From positions 868,001 through 932,000 of the forward strand of contig NZ_JAUSVA010000002.1 in the NCBI RefSeq assembly GCF_030813695.1: a stretch of 64,000 bases of DNA. Direction: 5' to 3'. Within the stretch, counting starts at the first letter, position 1. Every line of letters begins with the position of its first letter. This document shows positions 42,628-51,704 of the stretch, one piece after another. The position numbers and the translations under genes are program-made. A model generated the notes under the pieces. The model worked only from the letters and a program-made list of their open reading frames with translations. It made no database searches and was not told the origin of the DNA. The stretch comes from Kitasatospora herbaricolor. Lineage in GTDB: Bacteria; Actinomycetota; Actinomycetes; Streptomycetales; Streptomycetaceae.

Positions 42628-43623
42628 TTGTCCATCCAGGCCATCACCCATGTCGAGTTCCATTGCGCCGACGCCACGCAGTCCGCGGCCGACCTCGGCG
42701 CGGGCTTCGGCTTCACGCCCGACGCCCACCAGCCGGCCCCGCAGCCCGGCCTGCACACCGTCCACCTGCACCAGGGCGCGATCCGGCTGCGGCTCAGCTC
42801 GGCCACCGGGGCGGACCACCCGGTCGCGCGGTTCGTGGCCCGGCACGGGGACGGCGTCGCCGTGATCGCGCTCGGCTGCACCGACCCGCAGGCCGCCCTG
42901 GAGCGCGCCGAGCGGCACGGCGCGGTCGTGCTGGACCGCGCGGGCGGGCTGGTCGCCGGCTTCGGCGACGTCGCCCTGCGGTTCGTCGCCGACAGCCCGG
43001 CCGAGGCCGCGGCCGCCTCGTCCGAGCACCTGCTGGAGGAGCTCGACCACGTCGCGATCTGCGTCCCGGCCGGCGAACTGGCCCCCGCGGTGCAGTTCTG
43101 CGAGGCCGCGCTGGGCTTCCACCGGATCTTCGGCGAGTACATCTCGGTCGGCGAGCAGGGGATGGACTCAAGCGTCGTGCAGAGCGGCTCCGGCGCCGTC
43201 ACCTTCACCCTGATCGAGCCCGACACCACCCGCCGGCCCGGGCAGATCGACACCTTCCTGGAGGCCCACGACGGCGCGGGCGTCCAGCACCTGGCCTTCC
43301 GCACCCGGGACATCGCCGCCGCCGTCCGGACCTGCCGGGAGCGCGGCGTCGACTTCCTCAGCACCCCCGCCGCCTACTACGACGGCCTGACCGCCCGCCT
43401 CGGCGAGACCGCGATCCCGGTAGCGACCCTGCGCGAGCTCGACGTCCTGGTGGACCAGGACCACGGCGGCCAGCTGTTCCAGATCTTCGTCCGCTCGGTG
43501 CACTCCCGGCGGACCTTCTTCCTGGAACTGATCGAGCGGCAGGGCGCCGGAACCTTCGGCACCGCCAACATCAAGGCCCTCTACGAGGCCGTCGAACGGC
43601 AGAACGCCACCGCCTCCGTCTGA
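42628..43623 (+). CDS. hmaS: 4-hydroxymandelate synthase
   Basis: The protein has 331 residues from TTG 42628 with GGGGAG five nt upstream. Vicinal-oxygen-chelate dioxygenase of the HPPD/HmaS family: Fe(II) ligands His141 (LDHVAICV), His221 (VQHLAFRT) and Glu300 (FFLELIERQG). The length and short tail GTFGTANIKALYEAVE resemble HmaS more than HPPD, whose tail is longer and reads GFG-GNF-ALFE. The enzyme converts 4-hydroxyphenylpyruvate and O2 to 4-hydroxymandelate and CO2. With hmo and hpgT it forms the complete 4-hydroxyphenylglycine route. If it were HPPD it would make homogentisate, but its neighbours argue against that. Confidence 0.9.
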   Translation: MSIQAITHVEFHCADATQSAADLGAGFGFTPDAHQPAPQPGLHTVHLHQGAIRLRLSSATGADHPVARFVARHGDGVAVIALGCTDPQAALERAERHGAVVLDRAGGLVAGFGDVALRFVADSPAEAAAASSEHLLEELDHVAICVPAGELAPAVQFCEAALGFHRIFGEYISVGEQGMDSSVVQSGSGAVTFTLIEPDTTRRPGQIDTFLEAHDGAGVQHLAFRTRDIAAAVRTCRERGVDFLSTPAAYYDGLTARLGETAIPVATLRELDVLVDQDHGGQLFQIFVRSVHSRRTFFLELIERQGAGTFGTANIKALYEAVERQNATASV

Positions 43624-43715
43624 CGGCGCCCGTCCGGCCCACCACGGGCACCACCGCCGGACACCCGCACCAGCACCGCCCGAGCACGCACCGACCGAAC
43701 GAGGAGGCCCGGCCC

Positions 43716-44651
43716 ATGACGAGCCCGCACGTGACGACGACCCCGCCCGCAACCTTCCGGCTCACCGACGCCGAGCGCGCCCTGCTGCCCACCCCCGAGG
43801 AGGTGGCCGGCTACCTGGAGCACGGCTGGTACCTCTCCCGCCGGCTGTTCACCGACGAGGAGCTGGACACCCTCCAGGCGGCCACCGAGAAGTACTACGA
43901 GGGCCACCGCGACCGTACCCTGGCGGTGCGGCCGCCCAACCTCGCCGCCTGGGAGCCCTCGCACGGGCCCGTCCAGCGCCACAACGACTACGTGCACCAC
44001 GAGAGCGACGCGATCGGCGCGATCCTGCGCAAGCCGCTGCTCGGGGCCGTCGCCGCGCTGCTCGCCCGGGCCGAGGAGATCCGGATCTTCCAGGCCACCC
44101 TGATCTACAAGCCGCCGGTGCCCGAGGAGCCCAGCAACCAGGTGCCCTGGCACTTCGACCGGCACTACTGGCAGACCAGCACCTCGGAGCGGATGCTCAC
44201 CGCCTTCATCCCCTTCCACGACTGCGGGGTGGAGAACGGCACCATCACCATGGTCGACGGCAGCCACCGCTGGCGCGAACTCGACTCCGGCGAGGACTCC
44301 AGCCGGCACTTCGCCCAGCGCGACCGGTCCGAGCTGGAGGAACTGCTGGCCGAGAACGCCCGGTTCAACGGACAGCAGGTGCGGAAGGTCCCGATGCTGA
44401 TCCCGCGCGGTCACGTCAGCTTCCACCACTGCCGCACGTACCACGGCAGCGGCCCCAACCTCGCCGCCGACCCGCGCCGGGCCGTCTCGCTGCACCTCCA
44501 GGACGGCGCCAACGAGTACCGCGGGCACACCCGGCCGGACGGCAGCCCGGTGGTCTACAACCACGACGTGGTGGTCCGCCGCACCCCCGACGGCCGGCCC
44601 GATTACGCCGACCCGGACATCTGCCCGCCGATCTGGCGGGGCGCACTGTGA
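43716..44651 (+). CDS. Phytanoyl-CoA dioxygenase (PhyH) family Fe(II)/2-oxoglutarate oxygenase
   Basis: The protein has 311 residues from ATG 43716 with GAGGAGG eight nt upstream. Double-stranded beta-helix with the facial triad His146 and Asp148 in VPWHFDRHYW, and His243 in TYHGSGPNLA; the Arg for 2-oxoglutarate is in DPRRAVSLHLQ. The region VENGTITMVDGSHRW is typical of PhyH. It would hydroxylate, desaturate or otherwise oxidise a pathway intermediate. It is the first gene of a tight PhyH-E1alpha-E1beta group (GTGA then ATGA overlaps). The substrate is unknown. Confidence 0.9.
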   Translation: MTSPHVTTTPPATFRLTDAERALLPTPEEVAGYLEHGWYLSRRLFTDEELDTLQAATEKYYEGHRDRTLAVRPPNLAAWEPSHGPVQRHNDYVHHESDAIGAILRKPLLGAVAALLARAEEIRIFQATLIYKPPVPEEPSNQVPWHFDRHYWQTSTSERMLTAFIPFHDCGVENGTITMVDGSHRWRELDSGEDSSRHFAQRDRSELEELLAENARFNGQQVRKVPMLIPRGHVSFHHCRTYHGSGPNLAADPRRAVSLHLQDGANEYRGHTRPDGSPVVYNHDVVVRRTPDGRPDYADPDICPPIWRGAL

Positions 44652-45640
44652 CGGATCGTCAACTCGGCTCTCTGGAAAGCCTGGAGGGCCGCTATCGGAT
44701 GCTGCGGCTGATCCGCGGCTTCGAGCAGCTGGCGCTCGGCCTGGTGAAGTCCGGGGCCATCACCGGCGGCATCCACCCGTACATCGGGCAGGAGGCGGTC
44801 GCGGTCGGCGTCTGCGCCGCGCTGCGCCCGCAGGACCGGATCACCAGCACCCACCGGGGCCACGGCCACGTGCTGGCCAAGGGCGCCGACCCGGGCCGGC
44901 TGCTCGCCGAACTGTGCGGACGGGTCGACGGGTTGAACCAGGGCCGGGGCGGATCCATGCACGCCGCCGACCTCTCGCTCGGCATCCTCGGCGCCAACGG
45001 CATCGTCGGCGCCGGCGCGCCGATCGCGGTCGGCGCCGCCTGGGCCGCCCGGCAGGCCGGGGAGGACCGGGTCGCGGTCAGCTTCTTCGGCGACGGCGCG
45101 CTCAACCAGGGCGTCCTGCTGGAGTCCCTCAACCTGGCCGCCATGTGGCAGCTGCCCGTCCTGTTCGTCTGCGAGAACAACGGCTACGCCACCACCCTGC
45201 CGGCCGCCACGGCGGTGGCCGGCAGCGGCACCGGCCGGGCCGCCGGCTTCGGGATCCCGGCCGTCGAGGTGGACGGCATGGACACCGAGGCCGTCCGGGA
45301 GGCGACCGCGCTGGCCGTGCGCCGGGCCCGGGAGGGCGGGGGCCCGGCCTTCCTGGAGTGCCGGACCTACCGCTTCGAGGGACACCACACCATGGAGCGC
45401 CGGATGAAGCTGCGCTACCGCTCCCCCGAGGAGATCGAGCAGTGGCGCGCCCGGGACCCGCTGGAGCGGGCGGCCGCCGCCCTGGACGGCGGCCGGCGCG
45501 CGGCGATCGACACCGAGGTGGAGGCGGAGCTGGCCGAGGCCGAACGGTTCGCGCTCGCCTCCGGCCACCCCGACCCCGCCGGCGCCTGCGACCACCTGTA
45601 CGCCGACGGGCTTAGGCCCCGGGCGGGGGCGGTGGCATGA
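44648..45640 (+). CDS. ThDP-dependent 2-oxoacid dehydrogenase E1 alpha subunit
   Basis: The protein has 330 residues, GTG overlapping the PhyH stop. E1-alpha of the pyruvate/acetoin/branched-chain family: ITGGIHPYIGQEAVAVGV, STHRGHGHVLAKG, GGSMHAADLSLGILGANGIVG, and the ThDP-Mg motif GDGALNQGVLLES then CENNGYATT. With E1-beta it decarboxylates a 2-oxoacid on thiamine diphosphate. No E2 lipoyl transferase or E3 is nearby. In this cluster it may decarboxylate a 2-oxoacid such as 4-hydroxybenzoylformate or a ketose and hand the acyl group to a carrier protein, as PDH-like pairs do in some alkaloid pathways. Confidence 0.93.
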   Translation: MTDRQLGSLESLEGRYRMLRLIRGFEQLALGLVKSGAITGGIHPYIGQEAVAVGVCAALRPQDRITSTHRGHGHVLAKGADPGRLLAELCGRVDGLNQGRGGSMHAADLSLGILGANGIVGAGAPIAVGAAWAARQAGEDRVAVSFFGDGALNQGVLLESLNLAAMWQLPVLFVCENNGYATTLPAATAVAGSGTGRAAGFGIPAVEVDGMDTEAVREATALAVRRAREGGGPAFLECRTYRFEGHHTMERRMKLRYRSPEEIEQWRARDPLERAAAALDGGRRAAIDTEVEAELAEAERFALASGHPDPAGACDHLYADGLRPRAGAVA

Positions 45641-46611
45641 GCAAGCTGTCGTACACCAAGGCGCTCAACCGGGCGCTGGGCGACGCCCTCGCCGAGGACC
45701 CGGCGGTCTTCGTGCTCGGCGAGGACATCGGCGCCGGCCTGGCCGGACCGACCCTCGGCCTGCTGGACCGCTTCGGGCCCGGCCGGGTGGTGGACACCCC
45801 GCTGTCCGAACAGGCCTTCACCGGCATGGCGGTCGGCGCCGCCCTGGCCGGTCGGCGGCCGGTGATCGAGTTCCAGATCCCCGCGCTGCTCTTCCTGGTC
45901 TTCGAGCAACTCGTCAACCAGGCCCATAAGTTCTCCCTGATGACGGGCGGCCAGACCGGTGTCCCGCTGACCTGCCTGGTGCCCGGCTCCGGATCCCGGG
46001 ACGGCTGGGCCGGCCAGCACTCGGACCACCCGTACAGCCTGTTCGCGCACGCCGGGGTGAAGACCGTCGTCCCGGCCACCCCCACCGACGCCTACGGCCT
46101 GCTGCTGTCGGCGGTCCGGGACCCGGACCCGGTGGTGGTCTTCGCGCCGGCCGCCCTCCTCGGCGTCCGCGAGAACGTCACCTGGGAGCTGGCGCCCGTC
46201 CCGCTGGGATCGGCCCGGGTGCACCGCACGGGCACCGATGTCACGGTCGTCGCCGTGGGCCATCTGGTGCACGAGGCGCTCGCGGTGGCCGAGGAGCTCG
46301 CCGGCGAGATCTCGGTCGAGGTCCTCGACCCGCGCACCCTGCACCCCTTCGACTGGGCGGCGCTCGCCGCCTCGCTGGAGCGCACCGGCCGGCTGGTGGT
46401 GATCGACGACTCCAACCGCAGCTGCGGCATCGGCGCCGAGATCCTGGCCACCGCCGCCGAGGAGATGCGTCTGATCGCACCGCCGCGCCGGATCACCCGG
46501 CCGGACGGAGCCGTGCTGCCCTTCGCCCTGGGGCTCGACCGCGCCCTGCAGCCCGGCCGGGATCAACTCCTGCACGCGGTCAGGTCAGTTGTGAAGAATC
46601 CGTGGCGCTGA
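45637..46611 (+). CDS. ThDP-dependent 2-oxoacid dehydrogenase E1 beta subunit
   Basis: The protein has 324 residues, ATG overlapping the alpha stop. Motifs: [38 protein letters not shown] with the ThDP-binding Glu, [24 protein letters not shown], and the transketolase C-domain [17 protein letters not shown] with [11 protein letters not shown]. It completes the alpha2-beta2 E1 encoded with the upstream gene. E1-beta usually contacts E2; since none is present, a free carrier protein may replace it (inference). The DUF3050 gene follows after 97 nt. Confidence 0.93.
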   Translation: MSKLSYTKALNRALGDALAEDPAVFVLGEDIGAGLAGPTLGLLDRFGPGRVVDTPLSEQAFTGMAVGAALAGRRPVIEFQIPALLFLVFEQLVNQAHKFSLMTGGQTGVPLTCLVPGSGSRDGWAGQHSDHPYSLFAHAGVKTVVPATPTDAYGLLLSAVRDPDPVVVFAPAALLGVRENVTWELAPVPLGSARVHRTGTDVTVVAVGHLVHEALAVAEELAGEISVEVLDPRTLHPFDWAALAASLERTGRLVVIDDSNRSCGIGAEILATAAEEMRLIAPPRRITRPDGAVLPFALGLDRALQPGRDQLLHAVRSVVKNPWR

Positions 46612-46708
46612 CTTACCGATCCTGCCAGAATCGGCGCTCCACACCGCACCGGACATACCCCCCACGCCCGCCTGCACCGAAGCCAGGCCTGCCCCGAGGA
46701 GCCCTCAG

Positions 46709-47500
46709 ATGTCCAACAACCGCTACCACTGGGACCGTTCGCACCCCGGCCTGTCCGGTCTGCAGCAGGCCATCGAGCCGCTGCGCCGCGAGGTCGTCGA
46801 GCACACCGTCTACAGCGGGCTCGACAGCCTCGACCGCGTCCGGGTCTTCCTGGACCGCCACGTCTTCGCCGTCTGGGACTTCATGTCGCTGCTGAAGAGC
46901 CTGCAGCGCGAACTGACCAGCGTGGATGTGCCGTGGGTGCCGTCCGGCCCGACCGCCAGCCGCCGCCTGATCAACGAGATCGTGCTCGTGGAGGAGAGCG
47001 ACGAACTCGGCGAGGGCTTCATCAGCCACTTCGAGCTGTACGTCGACGGCATGCGGCAGGCCGGCGCCGACCCGGCACCGGTCGAGACCTTCCTGGAGCT
47101 GCTGCGCTCCGGCACCGCCGTGCCCGAGGCACTGCGGGCGGCCGGGGTTCCGCAGGCCGCCGTGGACTTCACCAGCACCACCTGGGACATCATCGAGAAC
47201 GCGCCCGTGCACTGCCGGGCGGCCGCCTTCGCGTTCGGCCGGGAGGACCTCATCCCGGACATGTTCGCCCAGGTCATCAAGATCGACGACACCGACGGCG
47301 TCCTGACCACCTTCAAGGACTACCTGGCCCGCCACATCGAGGTGGACGGCGAGCAGCACACACCGATGGCGATGCAGATGCTGATCGACCTCTGCGGCGA
47401 CGACACCGCCAAGTGGGAGGCCTGCGCCGAGACCGTCCGCACCGCGCTGCGGGCCCGGGTGCAGCTCTGGACGGCGATCGAGGCGGCCTTCGCGGGCTGA
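46709..47500 (+). CDS. DUF3050 haem-oxygenase-like protein
   Basis: The protein has 263 residues from ATG 46709 (GAGGAG upstream). It is all-helical and matches DUF3050: [93 protein letters not shown]. The spaced His/Glu residues ([32 protein letters not shown]) fit the ligand pattern of haem-oxygenase-like di-iron oxidases, a fold that carries out N-oxidation, fragmentation and decarboxylation in natural-product pathways. No reaction is known for this family member. A good terminator follows, so it ends the operon. Confidence 0.85.
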   Translation: MSNNRYHWDRSHPGLSGLQQAIEPLRREVVEHTVYSGLDSLDRVRVFLDRHVFAVWDFMSLLKSLQRELTSVDVPWVPSGPTASRRLINEIVLVEESDELGEGFISHFELYVDGMRQAGADPAPVETFLELLRSGTAVPEALRAAGVPQAAVDFTSTTWDIIENAPVHCRAAAFAFGREDLIPDMFAQVIKIDDTDGVLTTFKDYLARHIEVDGEQHTPMAMQMLIDLCGDDTAKWEACAETVRTALRARVQLWTAIEAAFAG

Positions 47501-47519
47501 CCCGACACCCTTTCGCACG

Positions 47520-47571
47520 GCCCCGACGGGGCCGGCCGCCCACCCCGGGCAGCCGGTCCCGTCGGGCTTTT
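47520..47571 (+). terminator. Intrinsic terminator at the end of the DUF3050 operon
   Basis: A 17-nt arm at 47520-47536 pairs with 47551-47567 (GCCCCGACGGGGCCGGC with AGCCGGTCCCGTCGGGC, one mismatch plus offset) and is followed by TTTT. It is the only hairpin in the cluster with a real U-tract. Confidence 0.85.
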
Positions 47572-48330
47572 CCGGCATTCCCCCGACCGCGCCGGGACCA
47601 CCCCGCGTGACACCCGCACGGTTCGCCCCCGTCGAGCCGCACAAACCCGTCACGGATGCGACAAAGGGCCCAAGCTGTTCACATCCTCGAACAAAGCTCT
47701 TCATCATGAACTTTTTCAGCCGGACCATCATGGCCGACTTTTCGTAAGACCTCCGTCTGACAGAAGCTTCTTCTGCCAACACGCCTTGCTGCAGGAGAAG
47801 TTGTCCTTCATTGCCACTTCGGCCGGACAGCTCCGTCGTCGGAGCCGACACAGCTCAAATTCCATATGTGACCGGAACCTTGTCAGCCCGTCAGACCCGC
47901 ACCTACGCTCGCGGACAGAAACACTTCCCGTTCGCAACCCACCTTCCGGTTGATGCGGCCGCCATGGCATCGACCGCGACCTCCGCACGGGCCGATGCCG
48001 TTGCGGGGTCCTCAGGCAGGTTGTCGACCCGCTACGGGACGAAGGATGCACGTCGTGCCGACGACGCGGTGCACCCTCCGTCGCCGTCACCGTCGCTGTC
48101 GCCGTCGCCGTCGGCGGCGAACGGCGGCGGTGACGGCGACGGTGACCTTCGGCCTCGCGCGGCCGGGCCCCGGCGGGAACGCCGGACCGGTGGCACCGGG
48201 GAGCGCACTCAGAACTGGACCCACGCCGGCCTGCCCTGCGACGGGTCCGTGGTCCGGCGGTCCGTCGGCAGGGCCGTCGCACGTACGCAGCACCAACACT
48301 CGAAGTTGGACAACGGATCGGGAGACGGAC
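47572..48330. other. 759-nt non-coding region before pectate lyase
   Basis: Lower GC than its surroundings between 47640 and 47960, with CTTTTTCAG, ACTTTTCG and the inverted pair CAGAAG-CTTCTTCTG near 47760-47775. It probably holds the pectate-lyase promoter. The 48060-48150 part is CCGTCG/GGCGG repeat. Frames crossing it show no protein-like composition and no ribosome-binding site, so no gene is called. Confidence 0.45.
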
Positions 48331-49893
48331 ATGAGACGACCAGTCGCCCTGCGGCTCAGCGCGGCACTCGCCACAACGGCCCTGGTGGCCACGACCGGTG
48401 TCCTGGTGGCGATGCCCTCGGCATCGGCCGCGGCGACCGGCAGCGCCACCGGCTACGCGTCCCAGAACGGTGGGACCACCGGCGGCGCGGGCGGACAGAC
48501 CGTACGTGCCACCACCGGGACCGCGATCCACGCGGCTCTGTGCGGCCGGGCCAGTGCCAGCACCCCGATCGTCATCGAGGTCGAGGGCACCATCAACCAC
48601 GCGAACACCGACAAGGTGTCGGGCGCCTCCTGCAACACGGCCGCGGGCGTCATCGAGCTCAAGCAGATCAGCAACGTCACGATCGTCGGCGTCGGCAGCG
48701 GCGCCGTTTTCGACCAACTGGGCATCCACATCCGCCAGTCCAGCAACATCATCATCCAGAACGTGACCGTCAGGAACGTCAAGAAGTCGGGCTCGCCGAC
48801 CTCCAACGGTGGTGACGCCATCGGCATGGAGACCGACGTGCGCAACGTCTGGGTCGACCACGCCAGCCTGGAGGCTTCGGGCGGGGAGTCGGCAGGGTTC
48901 GACGGGCTCTTCGACATGAAGGACAACACCCAGTACGTGACGCTGTCCTACAGCACCCTGCGCAACTCCGGCCGCGGGGGCCTCATCGGGTCCAGCGAGA
49001 CCGAGCTCTCGAACAGCTTCATCACCTTCCACCACAACCTGTACGAGAACATCGACTCCCGCGCGCCCCTGCTGCGCGGCGGCACCGCCCACATCTACAA
49101 CAACTACTACGTGAAGCTCAACGAGTCCGGGATCAACTCCCGGGCCGGGGCCCACGCCAGGGTGGACAACAACTACTTCAAGGACTCCAAGGACGTCCTG
49201 GGCACCTTCTACACCAGCGCGGCCGGCTACTGGCAGGTCGCCGGCAACATCTTCGACAACGTGACCTGGTCCAGCCCCGGCACCGACACCAACCCCGCCG
49301 GGCCCGACGTGAAGTCCACCACCACCGTCGGCATCCCCTACTCCTTCAGCCTCGATCCGGCCTCCTGCGTGCCGGACGTCGTGACCCGGACGGCAGGGGC
49401 CGGCAAGGGACTGCAGGTGTCGAACGGCACCTGCACGCCGCAGACACCGTCACCGAGCCCGACCACCCCCAGCTCCACCCCCACCGCCACCCCCACCACG
49501 CCGACCTCCACCCCGACCCGGCCCGGCGGGACGAACCTCAGCATCGGCGCCGGTGCCGACGGCTCCGACAAGGCCGCCGGGACGAGCTACGGCAACGTGA
49601 AGGACGGCAACCTGAGCACCTTCTGGTCACCGGCCGGCTCCACCGGGTCCGTCTCGGTCAAGTGGTCCTCCGCCATCGCCGTGGCAAGCATCAACATCCG
49701 GGAGGCGGCCGGCTCGGCGGGCAGCATCGGATCCTGGCGGGTCCTCAACGGTGACACCGGCGCCGTCCTGACGTCCGGCAGCGGTGCGGGAGCCATCGCC
49801 GTCCCCCGCACCTCGCTGAGCAAGATCACCTTCGAGATCACCAGCTCGACCGGAACGCCAAAGGTCGCCGAGTTCGAGACCTACGCAGGTTAG
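48331..49893 (+). CDS. Secreted pectate lyase (PL1 family) with C-terminal discoidin-like module
   Basis: The protein has 520 residues from ATG 48331 (GGGAGA upstream). Signal peptide: RRPVALRLSAALATTALVATTG ending SASAA (cleavage about 36). The right-handed beta-helix shows VIEVEGTINHAN, SNVTIVGVG, VWVDHASLE, calcium-site Asp in FDGLFDMKD, SFITFHHNLYENIDSRAPLLRGG with the catalytic Arg, and HIYNNYYVKLNESGINSR. A Thr/Pro linker (about 380-410) leads to a module of about 120 residues, DGNLSTFWSPAGS, that resembles F5/8-type carbohydrate binding. It cleaves polygalacturonate outside the cell. It looks like a resident gene rather than part of the cluster. Confidence 0.93.
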   Translation: MRRPVALRLSAALATTALVATTGVLVAMPSASAAATGSATGYASQNGGTTGGAGGQTVRATTGTAIHAALCGRASASTPIVIEVEGTINHANTDKVSGASCNTAAGVIELKQISNVTIVGVGSGAVFDQLGIHIRQSSNIIIQNVTVRNVKKSGSPTSNGGDAIGMETDVRNVWVDHASLEASGGESAGFDGLFDMKDNTQYVTLSYSTLRNSGRGGLIGSSETELSNSFITFHHNLYENIDSRAPLLRGGTAHIYNNYYVKLNESGINSRAGAHARVDNNYFKDSKDVLGTFYTSAAGYWQVAGNIFDNVTWSSPGTDTNPAGPDVKSTTTVGIPYSFSLDPASCVPDVVTRTAGAGKGLQVSNGTCTPQTPSPSPTTPSSTPTATPTTPTSTPTRPGGTNLSIGAGADGSDKAAGTSYGNVKDGNLSTFWSPAGSTGSVSVKWSSAIAVASINIREAAGSAGSIGSWRVLNGDTGAVLTSGSGAGAIAVPRTSLSKITFEITSSTGTPKVAEFETYAG

Positions 49894-50109
49894 CGACCCG
49901 GTCCCGTGGTCGGGGACCGACCTGTCGAGGACCTCGGAGTCCTCGGGCGGAGGGGCACGGTGATCGGGCGGGCTCGGCCTGGATCCGCAGGTCGTTCGCC
50001 GTCGGCAGGATCGACCGGTGCCCCTCCGCCCTTCCGATTCTCCGCCCTCCCGGAGTGCGCGTTCCGGTGAGCGTGCTGCGGTTCCGGCGGAAACCGGGGG
50101 TCGACCCTC
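49894..50109. terminator. Convergent intergenic region with two short hairpins
   Basis: GGTCCC-GTGGTC-GGGGACC near 49900-49919 and GAGGAC-CTCGGA-GTCCTC near 49928-49945 lie between the convergent pectate lyase and acyltransferase genes. Confidence 0.5.
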
Positions 50110-51459
50110 TCAGAGCACCTTGGGAACGGATGCGGCTGCCGCGGGTAGCACGTCGGCCGGATCGCGGAACCGGTGCAGCACGGTCCGGCCCTCCGCCCCG
50201 CGCAGGCGCCCGGCCAGCTTGGCGGGCAGCACGACGGTGAAGAGGTACCCGCTGCCCTCGAAGCCCTCCACCATCCAGGACACCCAGGGCAGCGGGAGGT
50301 TGGCCGCCGGGCTGAAGAACACCGGGCGCTGTCCGCCGAACCCGACCTCGTACGCGCCGAACCGGCTCCAGTTGGAGAAGGTGAACCTGCGCCGCTCCGG
50401 GTCGAACCCGAGCGGCACGCAGTCGGCGAACCGCGCACGTCCGATCGACTCCAGGAACCGGAGGTTGGAGCGCAGGTTGAGGTGCTCGGCGGTGAACTCC
50501 TCCACCGCCGCCCGGAGCGCCTCCGCGAGCGCGACCTTGCCCTCCTTCGGTGCCCAGGGCAGGTGGATCTCGCTCAGCAGGTTGCCCACCAGGCCGGCGG
50601 ACAGCCCCAGCGGACGCCGGACGTTGACCGGCACGGTCAACCACCTGACCTCCGCGTCGGCGTCCAACTCCCGTACCGAGGAGACCATATGGGCACAGAG
50701 CACGTCGCCGGAGGAGAGCCTGCGGCCGGCCTGCGCACTGAGCTCCTGACGCATCCGGTCCACCTCGGCCTGGCCGAAGTACACCTGGACGGTCCGGTTG
50801 GCCCGCAGCGCGCCGGCCACCTCCCGGCCCAGCAGCTCGGCCTCCTCCGGGCCGGGCAGGCGGAATCCCGGGCGTCCGCAGTCCTCGGCCGGCAGCACCT
50901 CGTCGAGGAAGGCGTCCTGGTCCTGGACGAGTTCGGCCGGCGGGAGTTCCGCGCCCTCGACCGCCGCGGACCAGGTCCGCATCAGCAGCATGAAGGTCTG
51001 CACGTCGCCGACCGCGTGGTGCCAGGAGCAGCCCAGCGCGGTGCCCCCGCCCGCCAGACGGCTGATCCGGACGGTGAACAGCGGCAGGCCGCCGGCCCGG
51101 CCGGCCGAGGCCTCGACCGGGTCCACCAGCCGCGCGGTGGGCATGGTGACCCGGCCCATCGCCTCGGCGAGCGTCTCGTCCAGGTCGTAACTGTCCACCG
51201 GTACACCGGAGTCGTCGCAGACGATCTCCAGGCGGCCGTCGACCGTCCGCAGCCGGCCGCCGAACACCGGCAGCCGCTCCAGGGCGTGGGCCAGCCCGGT
51301 GGTGAGGTGGTCCTCGTCCAGCGGCCGTTCGAAGAAGTACACCACCGAGACCGAGAGGTCGGCCAGCATGGTGTCCACCAGCCCGCAGCGCACCACCGTG
51401 CCCGGTGCCCGGCCGGCGCGGACGGTACGGGACTCACGCAGCTGCGGCCAGGCGCTCAT
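50110..51459 (-). CDS. BAHD-type acyltransferase (plant-transferase-like)
   Basis: The protein has 449 residues from ATG 51459 with GGAG nine nt upstream. The transferase-family fold has catalytic His/Asp in SWHHAVGDVQTF (about 146) and the BAHD structural motif, canonically DFGWG, as FSNWSRFG (about 361); VFFSPAANLPLPWVSW follows. SGDVLCAHMVSSVRELD and VNVRRPLGLSAGLVGNLL are typical of the family. BAHD enzymes are common in plants and rare in bacteria; they acylate alcohols or amines from CoA (or carrier-bound) thioesters. A cluster-type operator lies upstream, suggesting it acylates the cluster product. Confidence 0.83.
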   Translation of the reverse strand: MSAWPQLRESRTVRAGRAPGTVVRCGLVDTMLADLSVSVVYFFERPLDEDHLTTGLAHALERLPVFGGRLRTVDGRLEIVCDDSGVPVDSYDLDETLAEAMGRVTMPTARLVDPVEASAGRAGGLPLFTVRISRLAGGGTALGCSWHHAVGDVQTFMLLMRTWSAAVEGAELPPAELVQDQDAFLDEVLPAEDCGRPGFRLPGPEEAELLGREVAGALRANRTVQVYFGQAEVDRMRQELSAQAGRRLSSGDVLCAHMVSSVRELDADAEVRWLTVPVNVRRPLGLSAGLVGNLLSEIHLPWAPKEGKVALAEALRAAVEEFTAEHLNLRSNLRFLESIGRARFADCVPLGFDPERRRFTFSNWSRFGAYEVGFGGQRPVFFSPAANLPLPWVSWMVEGFEGSGYLFTVVLPAKLAGRLRGAEGRTVLHRFRDPADVLPAAAASVPKVL

Positions 51460-51588
51460 GGTGCGGGGCTCCACTTCGGGGCAAGGGTGCCCGGCGGCGG
51501 CCGGGCCCGGGGTGCGCCAACGGCCGTGCGGTGCCGGTGAGACGGCCGTTCGACGGACCGCCGGGCGGGTGGCTTCCGATCACCTCGA

Positions 51589-51632
51589 ACGATAGGGCAG
51601 CGTCACCCACAGGGCCAGTGGTCTAGGCCATT
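51589..51632 (-). promoter_or_regulatory. HutC/DasR-like operator and -10 box for the BAHD gene
   Basis: AGTGGTCTAGGCCATT at 51617-51632 matches the exporter operator at 27871 in 15 of 16 bases. TATCGT on the minus strand (51589-51594) fits a TANNNT -10 with 22 nt between, identical to the exporter promoter geometry. Confidence 0.75.
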
Positions 51633-51704
51633 CTCTTGTTCTGTCGGGCGGGGACCCGACGCCGGGCCCGCGGTCCGCCGCGGCGCCGACCGCAGGCCCG
51701 GCGC

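Noticed and set aside
13124..47500. Validamycin/acarbose-type aminocyclitol cluster
   Set aside because: No aminotransferase suited to the cyclitol, no nucleotidyl-cyclitol synthase and no pseudoglycosyltransferase of the ValL type are present; the only aminotransferase is HpgT-like.
47811..48330. Open frames in the gap before pectate lyase
   Set aside because: Serine/arginine-rich noise with no ribosome-binding site; they cross the pectate-lyase signal region in the wrong frame.
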